Source: Hirudo medicinalis (lineage: Eukaryota; Annelida; Clitellata; Hirudinida; Hirudinidae). From it: 33,458 nt of DNA. The position numbers and the translations under genes were made by a program. Under the pieces are notes generated by a model. That model saw only the letters and a program-made list of their open reading frames with translations, did not search any database and was not told the DNA's origin. Within the stretch, counting starts at the first letter, position 1; each line of letters starts with the position of its first letter. The DNA lies in the NCBI GenBank assembly GCA_011800805.1, contig MPNW01001049.1, positions 5,043 to 38,500 on the forward strand, given 5' to 3'. This document shows positions 22,240-32,370 of this stretch, piece by piece.

Positions 22240-22617
22240 TTTACTTCAGATTAGCATTTCTCAGTAATTCTGTAAGTTTAAAACTAAGGGAATGTTAATA
22301 TGACCTCGACTGTTGGTTGGATAAAGGTTAAACTGTTTGATTACAGTGATCGAGCAGGAAGTCCTTTCGTTTCCACTGTGATATTTTCGGACTCCCTTTG
22401 AAATGAAGTCACATTCAAAAGAAATTGTGGGAGATGTTGCCCAGGGTTTGTCCATAAACGGACATTTTTTTTATATTTGATAAACTCAAATGACCTAATT
22501 GTTGTGACTCGTATGTGATGATACCTGTTTCTCAAGAACTAAATCGGGTAAATTTAAAGTCATTCGTGCTTAAAGTTATTTCTATATAGATGTACATGCT
22601 GGTATATAAGGAGAAAG

Positions 22618-22664
22618 GTCTTCGTGCTGTGTTTCGTGAGCTGACGAGTCCGCGATGAGAAATT
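22618..22664 (+). ncRNA. Degenerate type III hammerhead-ribozyme-like motif
   Basis: In order: GTC (22618-22620, the usual cleavage triplet), a six-base strand TTCGTG, an eight-base loop, the complementary CGTGAG (three Watson-Crick and three wobble pairs), CTGACGA (22641-22647, matching the core CUGANGA), a short stem II region starting GTCC, then GAAA (22659-22662). The spacing of site, helix I and core is exactly canonical. Helix II is poor: only about two pairs, and the C normally before GAAA is absent. Helix III has only two wobble pairs beyond the U-A pair. Metazoan retrotransposon hammerheads often have weak helix III, but this copy looks decayed. It lies between the ANKS6 stop and an AATAAA, so it may be within the ANKS6 3' UTR. 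Chance resemblance cannot be excluded. Confidence 0.35.
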
Positions 22665-22777
22665 ACTGGGTATCTGTGTTCGGACAGGCTCTTTGCGATA
22701 TATAATATTGAAGCATGTAAACCCATTCTTTATTTTGTAAATTCCGTGTTTTTATAATATTATGTATGGCTGTTCGA

Positions 22778-22783
22778 AATAAA
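22778..22783 (+). terminator. AATAAA, probable ANKS6 polyadenylation signal
   Basis: First canonical hexamer I noted downstream of the ANKS6 stop, about 540 bases away. It implies a long 3' UTR that would include the hammerhead-like motif. An unseen terminal exon would alter this. Confidence 0.5.
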
Positions 22784-22815
22784 CTGAAATTATATTATAA
22801 TATATATAAGTGTAA

Positions 22816-23767
22816 GGGGCCGTCCACAAATTATGTTAACAAAATGTGGGAGGGAGGGGGTTTGACAAATCTTGAGGGGGATGGGGAGTTTAAGATTAAT
22901 TGATGTCAAAAGTGTTATTTTTATGATAAAAAATATATATTTTAGCAGATGGATTTATGACACTGTCGGTCCTTCAGTTCAGTCGTCATGAACGGATTTG
23001 CAAAATGTGTAACCTCTTCGCAAAGGCTCCGAGAGAGAGGGGGGCAGGGGCCCAGTCATTTTTAAGGGCCTGCCCAGGTTTTAAAATATTGAAAGTTTAC
23101 AATCATGACTTTTTTAACTTTTCCGTTACTAAATTGCCATAACATATGGGCCCGTGACTAGGAGCCCAAAATTTCTGTCGCCGGCCCTGTTCACAAGTCA
23201 TGTTAACGAAACCTGCTCAACAATACCGACAAGTAATGCGATCATGGGAATAACAAATTAACACCTGTTTATCAATAAAAAAAAAAACCTTCAGCCAATT
23301 CGAATGGCAGCAAAACGACAGAAAGAGCTAATGGCAATTTATTGCACACAAAGAAAATTCTGATATTTTATGTGCTGAATGGTTAGATGAAAATGATGTT
23401 GATTTGTCTGGTTTGTCAGTTCAACAAAATGATGGAAATTATGAATCCGATACTACGCCCATTATTACAAAAGAAGAATTTTTGACTTTCCCGTGGGTAG
23501 ATGATAGAAACTGACATTAAAAAAAATGACAATAATATTCAGTTTAACAATTATTTTATTTATTTTCAAAATAAAGTAGTCATAAATTCAAAGTGTTACA
23601 AAGTACAAATTAAAAATTGTAAAACAAGATATATTTTATGGAGAGGGTGTCAATTTTTTGACATAATTTTTATAGGGGGTCTGTAGAAGTTTGATAGTTG
23701 TTGACAAGGCTGAAGGATGGGATCAAAAATTGCCTTAAATTTGTTGACATAATTAATGGACGACCCC
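22816..23767. mobile_element. 952-bp inverted-repeat DNA transposon remnant
   Basis: The ends GGGGCCGTCC (22816) and GGACGACCCC (ending 23767) are inverted repeats matching at 24 of 28 positions. TAA on both flanks (22813-22815 and 23768-23770) fits a three-base target duplication, as in PIF/Harbinger elements, but the superfamily is not proven. G-rich subterminal runs are present at both ends. Inside, about 23190-23210 partly repeats the left end, and a nested fragment ends CGCCGGCCCTG at 23189, resembling hAT-type ends. At 23305-23515 there is a short coding-like trace (MAAKRQKEL..., then an acidic stretch after a stop), possibly a decayed transposon protein. No intact transposase was found. 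Confidence 0.7.
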
Positions 23768-23960
23768 TAAGGGAATGCTAGATGTGTTGCTATACTAACA
23801 TTACTTTTAATTTTAGAAACTGAAAAAATAATATATAATATACATTAACAGTTAATTTGCAGTCAAATAGTTTTAAGAGAGTCGCGTTTTCAAAAACAAC
23901 GCCATTTTCGGAAATTATAGATATTTGAGCGCGCGTGTTACAGCCGAAGGCTCTAGCAAG

Positions 23961-26900
23961 ATGGTTTCTCGAGTTTTTGTTTCGTTGTTTATCGTTGGTT
24001 TTTGCAGTGTTAGCACACAGGTTAACAATATGTTCTTATTTATTTTGGCAACTTTAGTCTAATTCGATTCTTAATCGTCAGGATGTGATCTCAGTTCTAT
24101 CGGTCGTCCATGAAGGTTGCTATGCATCTATGGCTTTGAACATATTAAAACTTTGAAAATCATTCGAAATCGTACGCTCATATAAACTTTTTTCTAAAAA
24201 TCGCATTAAATGATCCTACTAGATAATATTACCGAAACTATTGGAACTCAGGAAACTGTGAAAAACTCAACTCCAAAACTAGGCGTCACGAAGGCAATTA
24301 GAACATCGGTCCGAAAAGGTTGATCTTTATAAATATAGAGAATTGAGTCACTTGCAAGTTTTAGACAAGTTTTTTTTTATTTTTTACGTTTGGCAGTAAT
24401 GCCTTTTTATATTTTCGATTTTCATCGGAAGCGTTTCGCGAGCTAGGATTTTATTCACCTGAGATTTGACTTGTTCGGCGTCGTTTTACGATGCTTTGTT
24501 CAATGACATTTTTCTGTGTTGTGAAGATAGTTTTTCATTTCATTACGAGAAAATACTAATTTGGTAGTTGTGATTATAACCACTCGTCGACAATAGTTCA
24601 TCTACATGTTTTATAGAGAAGGAGAGTACAAAGTCAAAAGTGGAGAAAACTGTATCTCCGAACCAAACCTATGGTGTGGCGTTTAGTGAGCTTAGTTCTA
24701 TCTTGAAAGATGTCACTTCTTCGCCACAGGATATAACAATTAATCTTGGTAATTAGTTTAACTTTAATCAGCCATGAAAAAGTGATTAGCACATTTGTTA
24801 GTGGTCTAAGCTTTTGTTTCTCAAAAGGACTTGAAAAGGGAAGATCAGATGGAGTTAATCTGACCCGTGGACATAAACGTCCTAGTGACAATGTATCATT
24901 GAAAGAAATGTCGAAGGAGGCCACCTCTAGAGGTGGGTTTCTGTTAGCTTTATCAAGCGCAGGTAAAGATTGTAAATAAATAAAAATATTCTGAAAGAAT
25001 ATTTAAATCTGCTTAGGCTTGGTGACTTCGGGCAAGGGAGTTGTGCGACAGGGTTCAAACTTGGACTGGAAGCAGATATTAAATACAGCCAAAGAAAGTA
25101 TCACAGAACGCACGCCCGATAACCTAAGGAATGTTTCTGGCAGTTAGTCGATTTGCTCAAGAATTTTAAATTTTCATTCGAATGATTCCTGCTGCCATGT
25201 ATTTCCTTAATTGTTAGAGGTCAAAGTTGGTTCGGAAAACCTTGATTTCAAATTACATACCAAAGAACTGAAGGAATTTTCATCTCCCTATGGTCTGTTG
25301 TCAATTTCCATTTCTGATGTAACTTGTTTCGGTAAAACGAATGCATTTCATCTAGGTTCTGATCTAATAACAGTTCACACAGAGTTTAGGAAGAAAAGTT
25401 CTGCGGCGGCTGAAGTTGTGGCAGATCAGAAAATCTTGAAAAGTGTGACTGTTGGCCAGGTGGAAAAGGGTAAGGGATGCATTTTGTCTCAAAGTTTAAA
25501 GTTTAAAAAGGAGATCATCGTTTCTTTTAGAAACTACATTGCAACCAGATGTGGAGAAAAGTGACCACAAACAAAAACAACTGGATTTTAACCATTTGTC
25601 AGATAATAAGTCTTTTGAAGAATCGCTCAAAGATGAAACCCTGTCTCCAAAAGGTTATTTCCTCATTGACTGCTAATTTATGAGCTTTCTAGAGTAACGG
25701 CTTTCATGTTTTGTGGTGTAGGTTCGCAAAAGGGTACTGCCCACAAAGAAGAAGAAATTGGATTGGAGAAAAAAGAAACGGAAAAGATAAAGGACAAAAG
25801 GACAACCATTGGTACTTTAGTATGAGTTGCTGAAGTGTAATATTCTTCACGTGCAACAAATTTTATTTTTAGTGCCCGATCTTACGTCAGTCCGCTCAGG
25901 GGACGAGATTTCCGAGTCGACTAAAATGGTTCTGGGAAAATCTGAATATCTGTTCCACCAACATCCAAGCGACATGGATTTGCAGGAGACGAATGCTTTG
26001 AACGGTTTGATTTGAAATTCTTAAAGGTCTCTCTGAAATTCTTGATTTTAGTTAGTATTACGTACTTTATTTTACTTAGAATCTCGTAAAGAACACTTGT
26101 TCGTGGAATGGGTGGCGAAGGAGCAAAAACAGCCTGACCTTAAATTAGATTTAGGAAGTAATATAACTGGAAATATGTTTACAGGACTTAGAGACCATCC
26201 TAAAAACGGTTATTTTTCTGCGTTTATGTTTTGAAACAAAACTACCAGAAATAACTAGAAATTAGATATTTTGTAAGCTCATTCATAAGTGTTCATTCAG
26301 ACTCGGAACATTCCCACAAAAATGTCGATCTTGAATCGAACGAAGGCGAGAAAGCTTTTGGTGTGTTAAGCATTTTTCTTCGATAACTTTATTATCAAGT
26401 GGAATAAATTTAAGACTCTTGTCGTGCAGCAGACAATAAGGAAATTGAGGCGGACAGTTCGGGGTCGGGTGAAATATATTTAAAAATTGTGGATTTCGAT
26501 GAACCTTTGGACGGCGTGACCTTGGATCACACGGGCAAAGGCAAGGGCTCATTAATGGAGAATTATTGTAAATTTTACATTAAGCACGTACCCTTCTGAT
26601 GAACACAGACCCACACGGCATATTTCACCGCACACTTGAGATTTTGTACAAGCCCGTGACAAAGACAAAAGATGAGAGAAGGAGGATTGGCCCGAACTTT
26701 CTAGACAGTGACACCTTTGGTCAGATGACCAAAATTTCTTCCGAGAGTAATTACCTTGTTCTATAATATATCTAAATTGGAGTGAGTTTTTAAGTTTTCT
26801 GTCTTCGCAGATCCTGTTCTTAAAGTTAGCGAATTTGGATCAGAGTCGATAGAGCAAGAAGGCCCAAGGACTGCCAGTGGTATGTTTAACAGGAGTGCTA

Positions 26901-28422
26901 ATGAAGTCAGTTCTTGCTGAAACTAGGACGAGCTTTTTTAGGGCGCGTCTCAAAAAAAAATGATCCAAATCATTTATCAGTTCTTGCAGCAGATGTGACA
27001 GACAGATTGAAATCAGCTGAAGTGGAACCGAAAGGTATTGAGCAAATCCAATCCTCGACCGGCGGCGAACATTTGGACAGGGGTTCAAAACATGGGGGCG
27101 ATCCATCCTCCCACTCGTCTATCCGTCCATCTACCCACCCATCTAGGACAGAGTTGGGTAGGTTTGCTCATGATTATTATTTTTAATTTTTGAAAAATTT
27201 TCTAAGTTTTAGTGAAGGGTACAAGATTTTTTGCCTGAATGCAAAGCACTATATAAATTTAACCAATACCTTTTAAGATCATTACTTATACAAAGCGCTA
27301 TATAAAATTTAACCAATACCTTGTAGATCCGAATGATGATAAAGAGGTTGAAGATGTTCTGGTTATTGAAGCCCGACGTGGACATAAAAAGACTGACTTC
27401 GTCGGAATGACGATGATCGATCAAGTCATCGAGAACAAGATACCCATTGGTTAACTTAAACCTTCATTCAAATACTCTGCATTTATTTGGATACCAAATA
27501 GATGTACAGTCATATTCATAATATACTTTGGTGTGATTATTTATTTATTATTTATTTATTATTATTATTATTTATTTTTATATTTGGAAATTTTTGCTTT
27601 CAATTAGATGGACGTGGTCCAGCAGGTTTTCCGGAACCAACTGGTGACAGCGCTCTGAAAGTGGCTAAGGGAGGCTCTGAAGGTCGTTGATTTGTCCGAG
27701 AATTAATTTCATACATTTTTTTTTTATATTTTATCAAGAATTCTCTCAACATGTACTCATGATCAACTTGTAGCTAAGTTTTGCACTCAAAAGACTGGCA
27801 TCGCAATGACTTAGTTGTTTGATCGACTTGCAATAAAGTCGGCTCGTCAGTGACTTCACTGACCTCAGGGTGATTCTATGCTCGTACGACAGATAGTAGC
27901 AACGACGATTCTGGAGCGACAGGAATCCAAGAGGGCGGCAAAGTCGAAGTGGTTAAGGCTGCAGGAGGCCACGAGAAGTACGCTGAGGAGCTCAGCAAGT
28001 GGGGGTCTGTCTCTTGGGGTGAGTTTCCCCCAAGCGTGGCTAATAAATGGGTATATATATATATATAAATAGATGGGAACTATTTAATAAAAAAAATATT
28101 TGTTTATATTGTGTTACCATTATTTTATCGGTTATCATTATTAATCTATCAATACTATCTAGTCATCAGCTAGCCAATCGTGAAATTCGGGTCGGCGTTA
28201 GTCGTTTCTCGACACATTGATGAAATTATTTACTTGAATCCACACTGTGGACTCCAGCAGTGCATTAGTCGGTTTGTTGTGATTATAAGATTTTGATAAC
28301 TCCACTTCCGTGAAGCTTTCGCCAGTGGTTTCGTGACGTCATTGCTGGCTACCGGACTGTGCTACCTCGTGGTCAAGAGCAGGCGTACGAGCACCTACAG
28401 AATCAGGGAGATTGCTGTTTGA
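23961..28422 (+). CDS. SPM-C: long single-pass type I membrane protein, 21 exons
   Basis: Predicted about 754 residues. Exons: 23961-24020, 24082-24115, 24223-24318, 24617-24748, 24828-24932, 25017-25139, 25218-25292, 25356-25469, 25531-25653, 25722-25811, 25873-26004, 26080-26208, 26301-26360, 26430-26567, 26609-26746, 26811-26879, 26942-27157, 27327-27449, 27608-27682, 27893-28018, 28316-28422. Intron 1 is phase 0 and the other 19 are phase 1, so exons 3-20 can each be skipped in frame. A signal peptide (MVSRVFVSLFIVGFCSVST) is followed by about 700 hydrophilic residues rich in Lys, Glu, Asp, Ser and Thr with few Cys and no recognised domain. A membrane helix follows at about 721-740 (GFVTSLLATGLCYLVV), then a short basic tail (KSRRTSTYRIREIAV). 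The plan equals SPM-A and SPM-B. Two donors are doubtful: after exon 6 (GCAGTT, or GT at 25053, or stop at 25145) and after exon 14 (GT at 26568, or GC at 26541). No known family was recognised. Confidence 0.75.
27241..27328. repeat. Duplicated 3' splice region in SPM-C intron 17
   Basis: Two copies of a segment of about 38 bases (27241-27278 and 27290-27328) share CAAAGC-CTATATAAA and TTTAACCAATACCTT. The second ends in the real exon 18 acceptor (TTGTAG/ATCC). The first ends TTTTAAG/ATCA, a possible decoy acceptor 49 bases upstream. Confidence 0.75.
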
Positions 28423-28615
28423 TATCCGGAGGGAGCTGGAGTAGCCGATGAATTGCATGTCCTTGACAATAGATTCTACTTAACCTTTTACCTTAATTCC
28501 ACTTTGGGGAATATTTTGGTTTCATCTTGCCTTCTTTAGTCCTTATGTTGACTCATGCATTGAGAAGGAAAACATTTATCGAGTTGCTTGGGTTCGTTTT
28601 TTTTTTCCGTTTTTT

Positions 28616-30067
28616 TTATGAGAACCGGAAATAAAACCATCTAGAGGCGCTGACAACTTGGAGCGCAACAGTCGCCAGGATGGCGGTCAGCGACTTGCGG
28701 CTGGCGTCCGTGCCGTTGCACTCGTCAAAGCGGCAGCAGTAGCGCGCTAGCTTATCGGTTCTTTCGTTGAGACAGGGTGTGTTTATCCAGCAAGTCCGGT
28801 TGTATTGCAGGATGCCATCTAGAGTCGTCCAGGTGACTTTCTGTAAGCAGATGGACATGGTTGGTCTGCGCGAATGAGTTACATGGGTGTAATGTCGACG
28901 AAGTGATATAATAGGACACTAAGCAAGCCCTGAAGATAATTCTTTATCATTTTTTTGTGATAGTTACCAATATTACTCAAGCCACATAAAGCCGGCAACC
29001 TGTTGCCGATACTGGAAAAATGCAGATTAATTTAACCTGTTAACCAGTTTAATAAGTTGACCAGAATGCCTAATAAGTAATAAATAACCTAATAATAATA
29101 AGTAATAAATAATTGTTATAATAATTATTCACGTCCGTTGCTGGATGATTGGAATGGCACTCCCGCAACTTGATTCGAACACCTAAGTTATTGTGGCCTT
29201 TAAATATACTGACACTAGCATAGCCCAGCCAATCAGCACGACCGCCTCATGCTTAGGTCATTCTTTCATAACGTGGACAGGCAAGCCATGGCAATAATCT
29301 CTATTTGTTAATGAGGGTCAGTTTGACTCTTGACCTTTTTTTTTTAATTTTAGTTTTTGTGGCTTTAATGTTTGTGTTTAAGCCAGCATGAGAGTAGGCG
29401 TGCTGCGCTCGATTTCAGGTTCTGTAAATCTGACTCCCCGTGTCAAGTTATCTATCCAACATTTACTCACCGAACAAGTTCCATTGCATTGCACCAAGAC
29501 CAGGTAGGTTTGGTCGATGGGGTCTGCACAGGCAGGATTTCTCTTTTCCCGGGTGTGCTCACAATAGAAGCAGTGGAGTATGGGTGCATCCGGGGTGGTT
29601 GTGTAATCCCTTTTCCGCCTGGAAAATGTGACTTCTTCGAGTGCAGACGTCGAACGGAGCAGTTCGTCTGTTTCTAGATGTTGTATGACTTTTACAAATA
29701 CGCTATTTATCTTGGAACCAATAATCAAACGATTTAAATCAGTTTTTGTTGTTGTTGTATATTTGTCTCTAAAAGCATGTCATCCACCGAAGTAGATTGG
29801 GTGTTCGGGTTACTCAGTGACAAAAAGTGGTCAACATTTTCTCCGATTATCGGTTCAAAATCAAATATTTTAAATACAATGCTCTTAACTTATTCGGATA
29901 GTATAACTTTTCTTACAAAAAAATTAGTTTTCATACTTAATGAGAACATGGAAAATCAATTTCTGACTCAAGAGACAACCTTTTGCGCTTTTCCGAGATG
30001 GGTCTCCAACGCCAAACATCAGGAGCAGAGTCAGGACGGCCAGTGTCAGAGAGGCTTCCAGCCTCAT
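28616..30067 (-). CDS. Ly6/uPAR three-finger protein, GPI-anchored type
   Basis: Secreted or GPI-anchored small disulphide-rich domain; family members act as cell-surface ligands or modulators. Exons in transcript order: 29980-30067, 29471-29634, 28616-28840, with introns of phase 1 and phase 0, giving 158 residues. The signal peptide is MRLEASLTLAVLTLLLMFGV. The domain starts with HCFYC, continues with a CNGTC segment and a CW...PC segment, and closes with YCCRFDECN, the CC-x4-CN hallmark of the fold. I count ten cysteines. The C-terminus (SLTAILATVALQVVSAS) is a hydrophobic stretch suited to GPI addition. Exon 2 could instead start four codons later at another AG, but only the chosen one matches the exon 1 phase. 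It is a tandem paralogue of the gene at 30916 and convergent with SPM-C: a plus-strand AATAAA at 28630 lies inside its last exon. Confidence 0.85.
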
Positions 30068-30531
30068 CCGGATCGCTAGCGGCAAAACCAATCAATTAGA
30101 GTTATCGCGTCCAGCTAACTGGACATGGAGACTTTAGGTGGCTGTTAAATCCGAATGGCGCAATATCTGGTTGTTGCGCAAGATCTCTTACGATCCCGAA
30201 AATCCGATGTTCTGAAGGAGTGGAATGGTCGAATTCGCTATGATGATATAAATTACAAATCTCGAGTCTTGCTTTTGTTTACTTTACTTTGTTTACCTTT
30301 TAGAAAGTTTATTTACAAACAACACTCGACGCGGCAAAGGCAGCGGACTGGCCGAGACCGTCAACTTTATTGGTGCAAATAATCACAATCTCTTGCTGTT
30401 TTATAATTTCAGCAAAAAAAAAACCAATAAAAACAAAAAATGAAGTCGAACAGAAAAAGCTGTAGCAAGTAAAACGCCACAAGAAAGTTGGAAATACTCG
30501 AACGAGCGATCACAGAATCTTCAACGGAGGT

Positions 30532-30765
30532 ATGGATCAAGATTCCTCTCCGAGGAATGTGGGAATTTACAATGTAGGACTTCATCCGGAGCTAGCAACT
30601 GTTTACAACTGTGCCAACAAACCTCCACGTAGCCTTCTTTCTGCACTTCATTCTCATAATGTTTCAGAGGTTGACGATGATCGCCAAAGATCTCGACACA
30701 CGATTAAGAACGTGGTTGTCCGCAGAGGCTACCAATGGCAGCCATACGTAAAGAATACAGCTTAG
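30532..30765 (+). CDS. Small single-exon open frame, unidentified
   Basis: An ATG in fair context (GGAGGTATGG) opens a 77-codon frame. It encodes a mixed-composition, mildly basic protein that begins MDQDSSPRNVGIYNVG and ends RRGYQWQPYVKNTA. Composition and the absence of low-complexity runs make it look coding. It lies on the opposite strand between the two Ly6 genes. No signal peptide or membrane segment is present, and I do not recognise it. It could be a small gene, one exon of a larger one, or chance. Confidence 0.35.
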   Translation: MDQDSSPRNVGIYNVGLHPELATVYNCANKPPRSLLSALHSHNVSEVDDDRQRSRHTIKNVVVRRGYQWQPYVKNTA

Positions 30766-30915
30766 GCGAACTTAGATGGGTAAGAAATTTCTCTTAATAT
30801 AAACAAAATGTATCAAAATTGCCTACGAACAGTCAAAGAGCAAGGCTTTGGGTAGAATCTGCAAAACCCCTCCTATTCTAAAACTTGGGTAGCTGCAGAT
30901 AAATTCATCCTATTA

Positions 30916-31576
30916 CTACGTGGATAATACAAAATGTGTGACAAACGTGACAAGCGCCATCATCGCAACGGCAACCGAGCGTGACCAGTGCTGGGTGTCA
31001 GCTGAATTGCAATGGTTGGTGTTACAGCAGGTTCGTGTCAAGTTCCCGGTCGAACTCTCCGTGCATTTTAACTTCCAGCAGGCTCTGCTGATCTTGTACA
31101 CCCCTTCTCTCAACATTCTCTTGGATTTCTGGGAAAAATACAAGGGTCATTTAGCTATGAACTTATCCAATTGGTACGGGTAAGAGGGGTGGCTAACTGC
31201 TTAAGAAAGCAGACAAAAATTAACCAATCAACAAGACTAGTAAAAGAAGACAACAACATAAACATCAACAACAACAACATCAACTTCATCAACATCAACA
31301 ACAACCTTAGAACATCAACACTCACCACGCAAGTTCCTTTACAAGATACCACCGGTATGTCGTGCTCCCAAAAGGGATCCAGGCAGTCCGCATTTTTGTT
31401 CCCATCTGGATCGTGCTGGCAGTGGTAGCATATGATCTTCTTGACCTCTTCATTGACCTCTCTCTTCTTGTGCCTCGGTCCTTGGTCTCGTCTCAGGTGG
31501 AAGAAGTCGCTTGGAGCGTTGTCGGTTGGACCGACTGCTACTGCATCGCTGGTGTGGTCAGAGACATTCGGCCTAA
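30916..31576 (-). CDS. Ly6/uPAR three-finger protein, first exon not found
   Basis: Two exons, 31326-31576 and 30916-31128 in transcript order, joined in phase 0 exactly like the neighbouring Ly6 gene. The phase-1 acceptor at 31577 calls for a signal-peptide exon. I could not find one up to the window edge, so it is either beyond 33458 or unrecognised. The domain starts IICYHC, has a CKGTC segment matching CNGTC in the neighbour, then ACWKLKC, and ends with TCCNTNHCN. A hydrophobic GPI-type tail follows (SVAVAMMALVTFVTHFVLS). Before the domain there is a long hydrophilic, basic linker of about 50 residues (RRDQGPRHKKREVNEEVKK) containing possible dibasic cleavage sites. Confidence 0.82.
31251..31320. 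repeat. (AAC/ATC)n tract in Ly6 intron
   Basis: AAC/ATC triplets just 3' (on the transcribed strand) of the donor in the second Ly6 gene's intron. Confidence 0.85.
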
Positions 31577-32370
31577 CTGTAATGAACGTGAAGGATGGTT
31601 TTAAAAGGTTTTATTAGTTGGTATGACGGAAATTATGCAGTAAATTTACGTGCCTTGTATGTTTGTGTAATTGTGAATTGTTAGTGTAGTTTTGTTTATT
31701 GTGCTAAATTTTTGTTATGATTGCTTGCAGTAGAATGGATGAATCATCGATCAATATTATTGGCTTACTCCTACAAATATTCACTTCAATGCGTGCTACA
31801 AGATTGTCACATCCCGGACAAACACTACATGCAATCCATCACGGTCGTCGGTAATTGACACGGCAATCGTAATTAACAACGGACAAAAAAATATCCGTGT
31901 CTCGGAGAACTCTGATTCAGACCTTCTCGGCGACCTCGTCCTTAGCACTTACAGCGCTTACGACATGTTAGGGTTCTTAGAAAACACGTCCGTCATCATT
32001 TCAGGATGTCATGTCGATAACATTCACAAGTGAAACTGATGAATTAATTGCCTCAATTATAATTCCTGTAGAAATAATTTGCATGTACCGGGACAGGAGT
32101 GTTTTCGACAGACCAGAGTACGGTATAATTTCAACTCTGGTGCGTCGGATCTGTCCACCTAGGTGGTTTCGGCTGGCTAATTTTCCCGGCAGGGTGGTGT
32201 GCGAGGTCTTATTGTCATAACACATACAACATGTTACATGTTACATAACATGACATTCATTTATATTGGTTTAAGACTTAAACTTCAAGTAGACTAATGT
32301 CTGTGTGATAGACCACTCCTACTCAATTCGATATTCAAATTTAGATAGTCCTACTTTAAATGGTTTCACC
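31577..32370. other. No gene seen; 5' flank or intron of second Ly6 gene
   Basis: AT-rich unique sequence. It should belong to the first intron or upstream region of the second Ly6 gene. Short open frames on either strand lack splice support or recognisable features. Confidence 0.4.

Noticed and set aside
29120..29290. Possible tRNA or tRNA-derived SINE on the minus strand (GTGTTCGAATC)
   Set aside because: A B-box-like string and a weak A-box-like string are present, but no cloverleaf, acceptor stem, tail or target duplication could be drawn.
31155..31352. Minus-strand Leu/Met-rich frame continuing the Ly6 exon
   Set aside because: It is read-through of the intron past a good donor (GTGAGT). 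The hydrophobic run is the AAC/ATC repeat read on the other strand.
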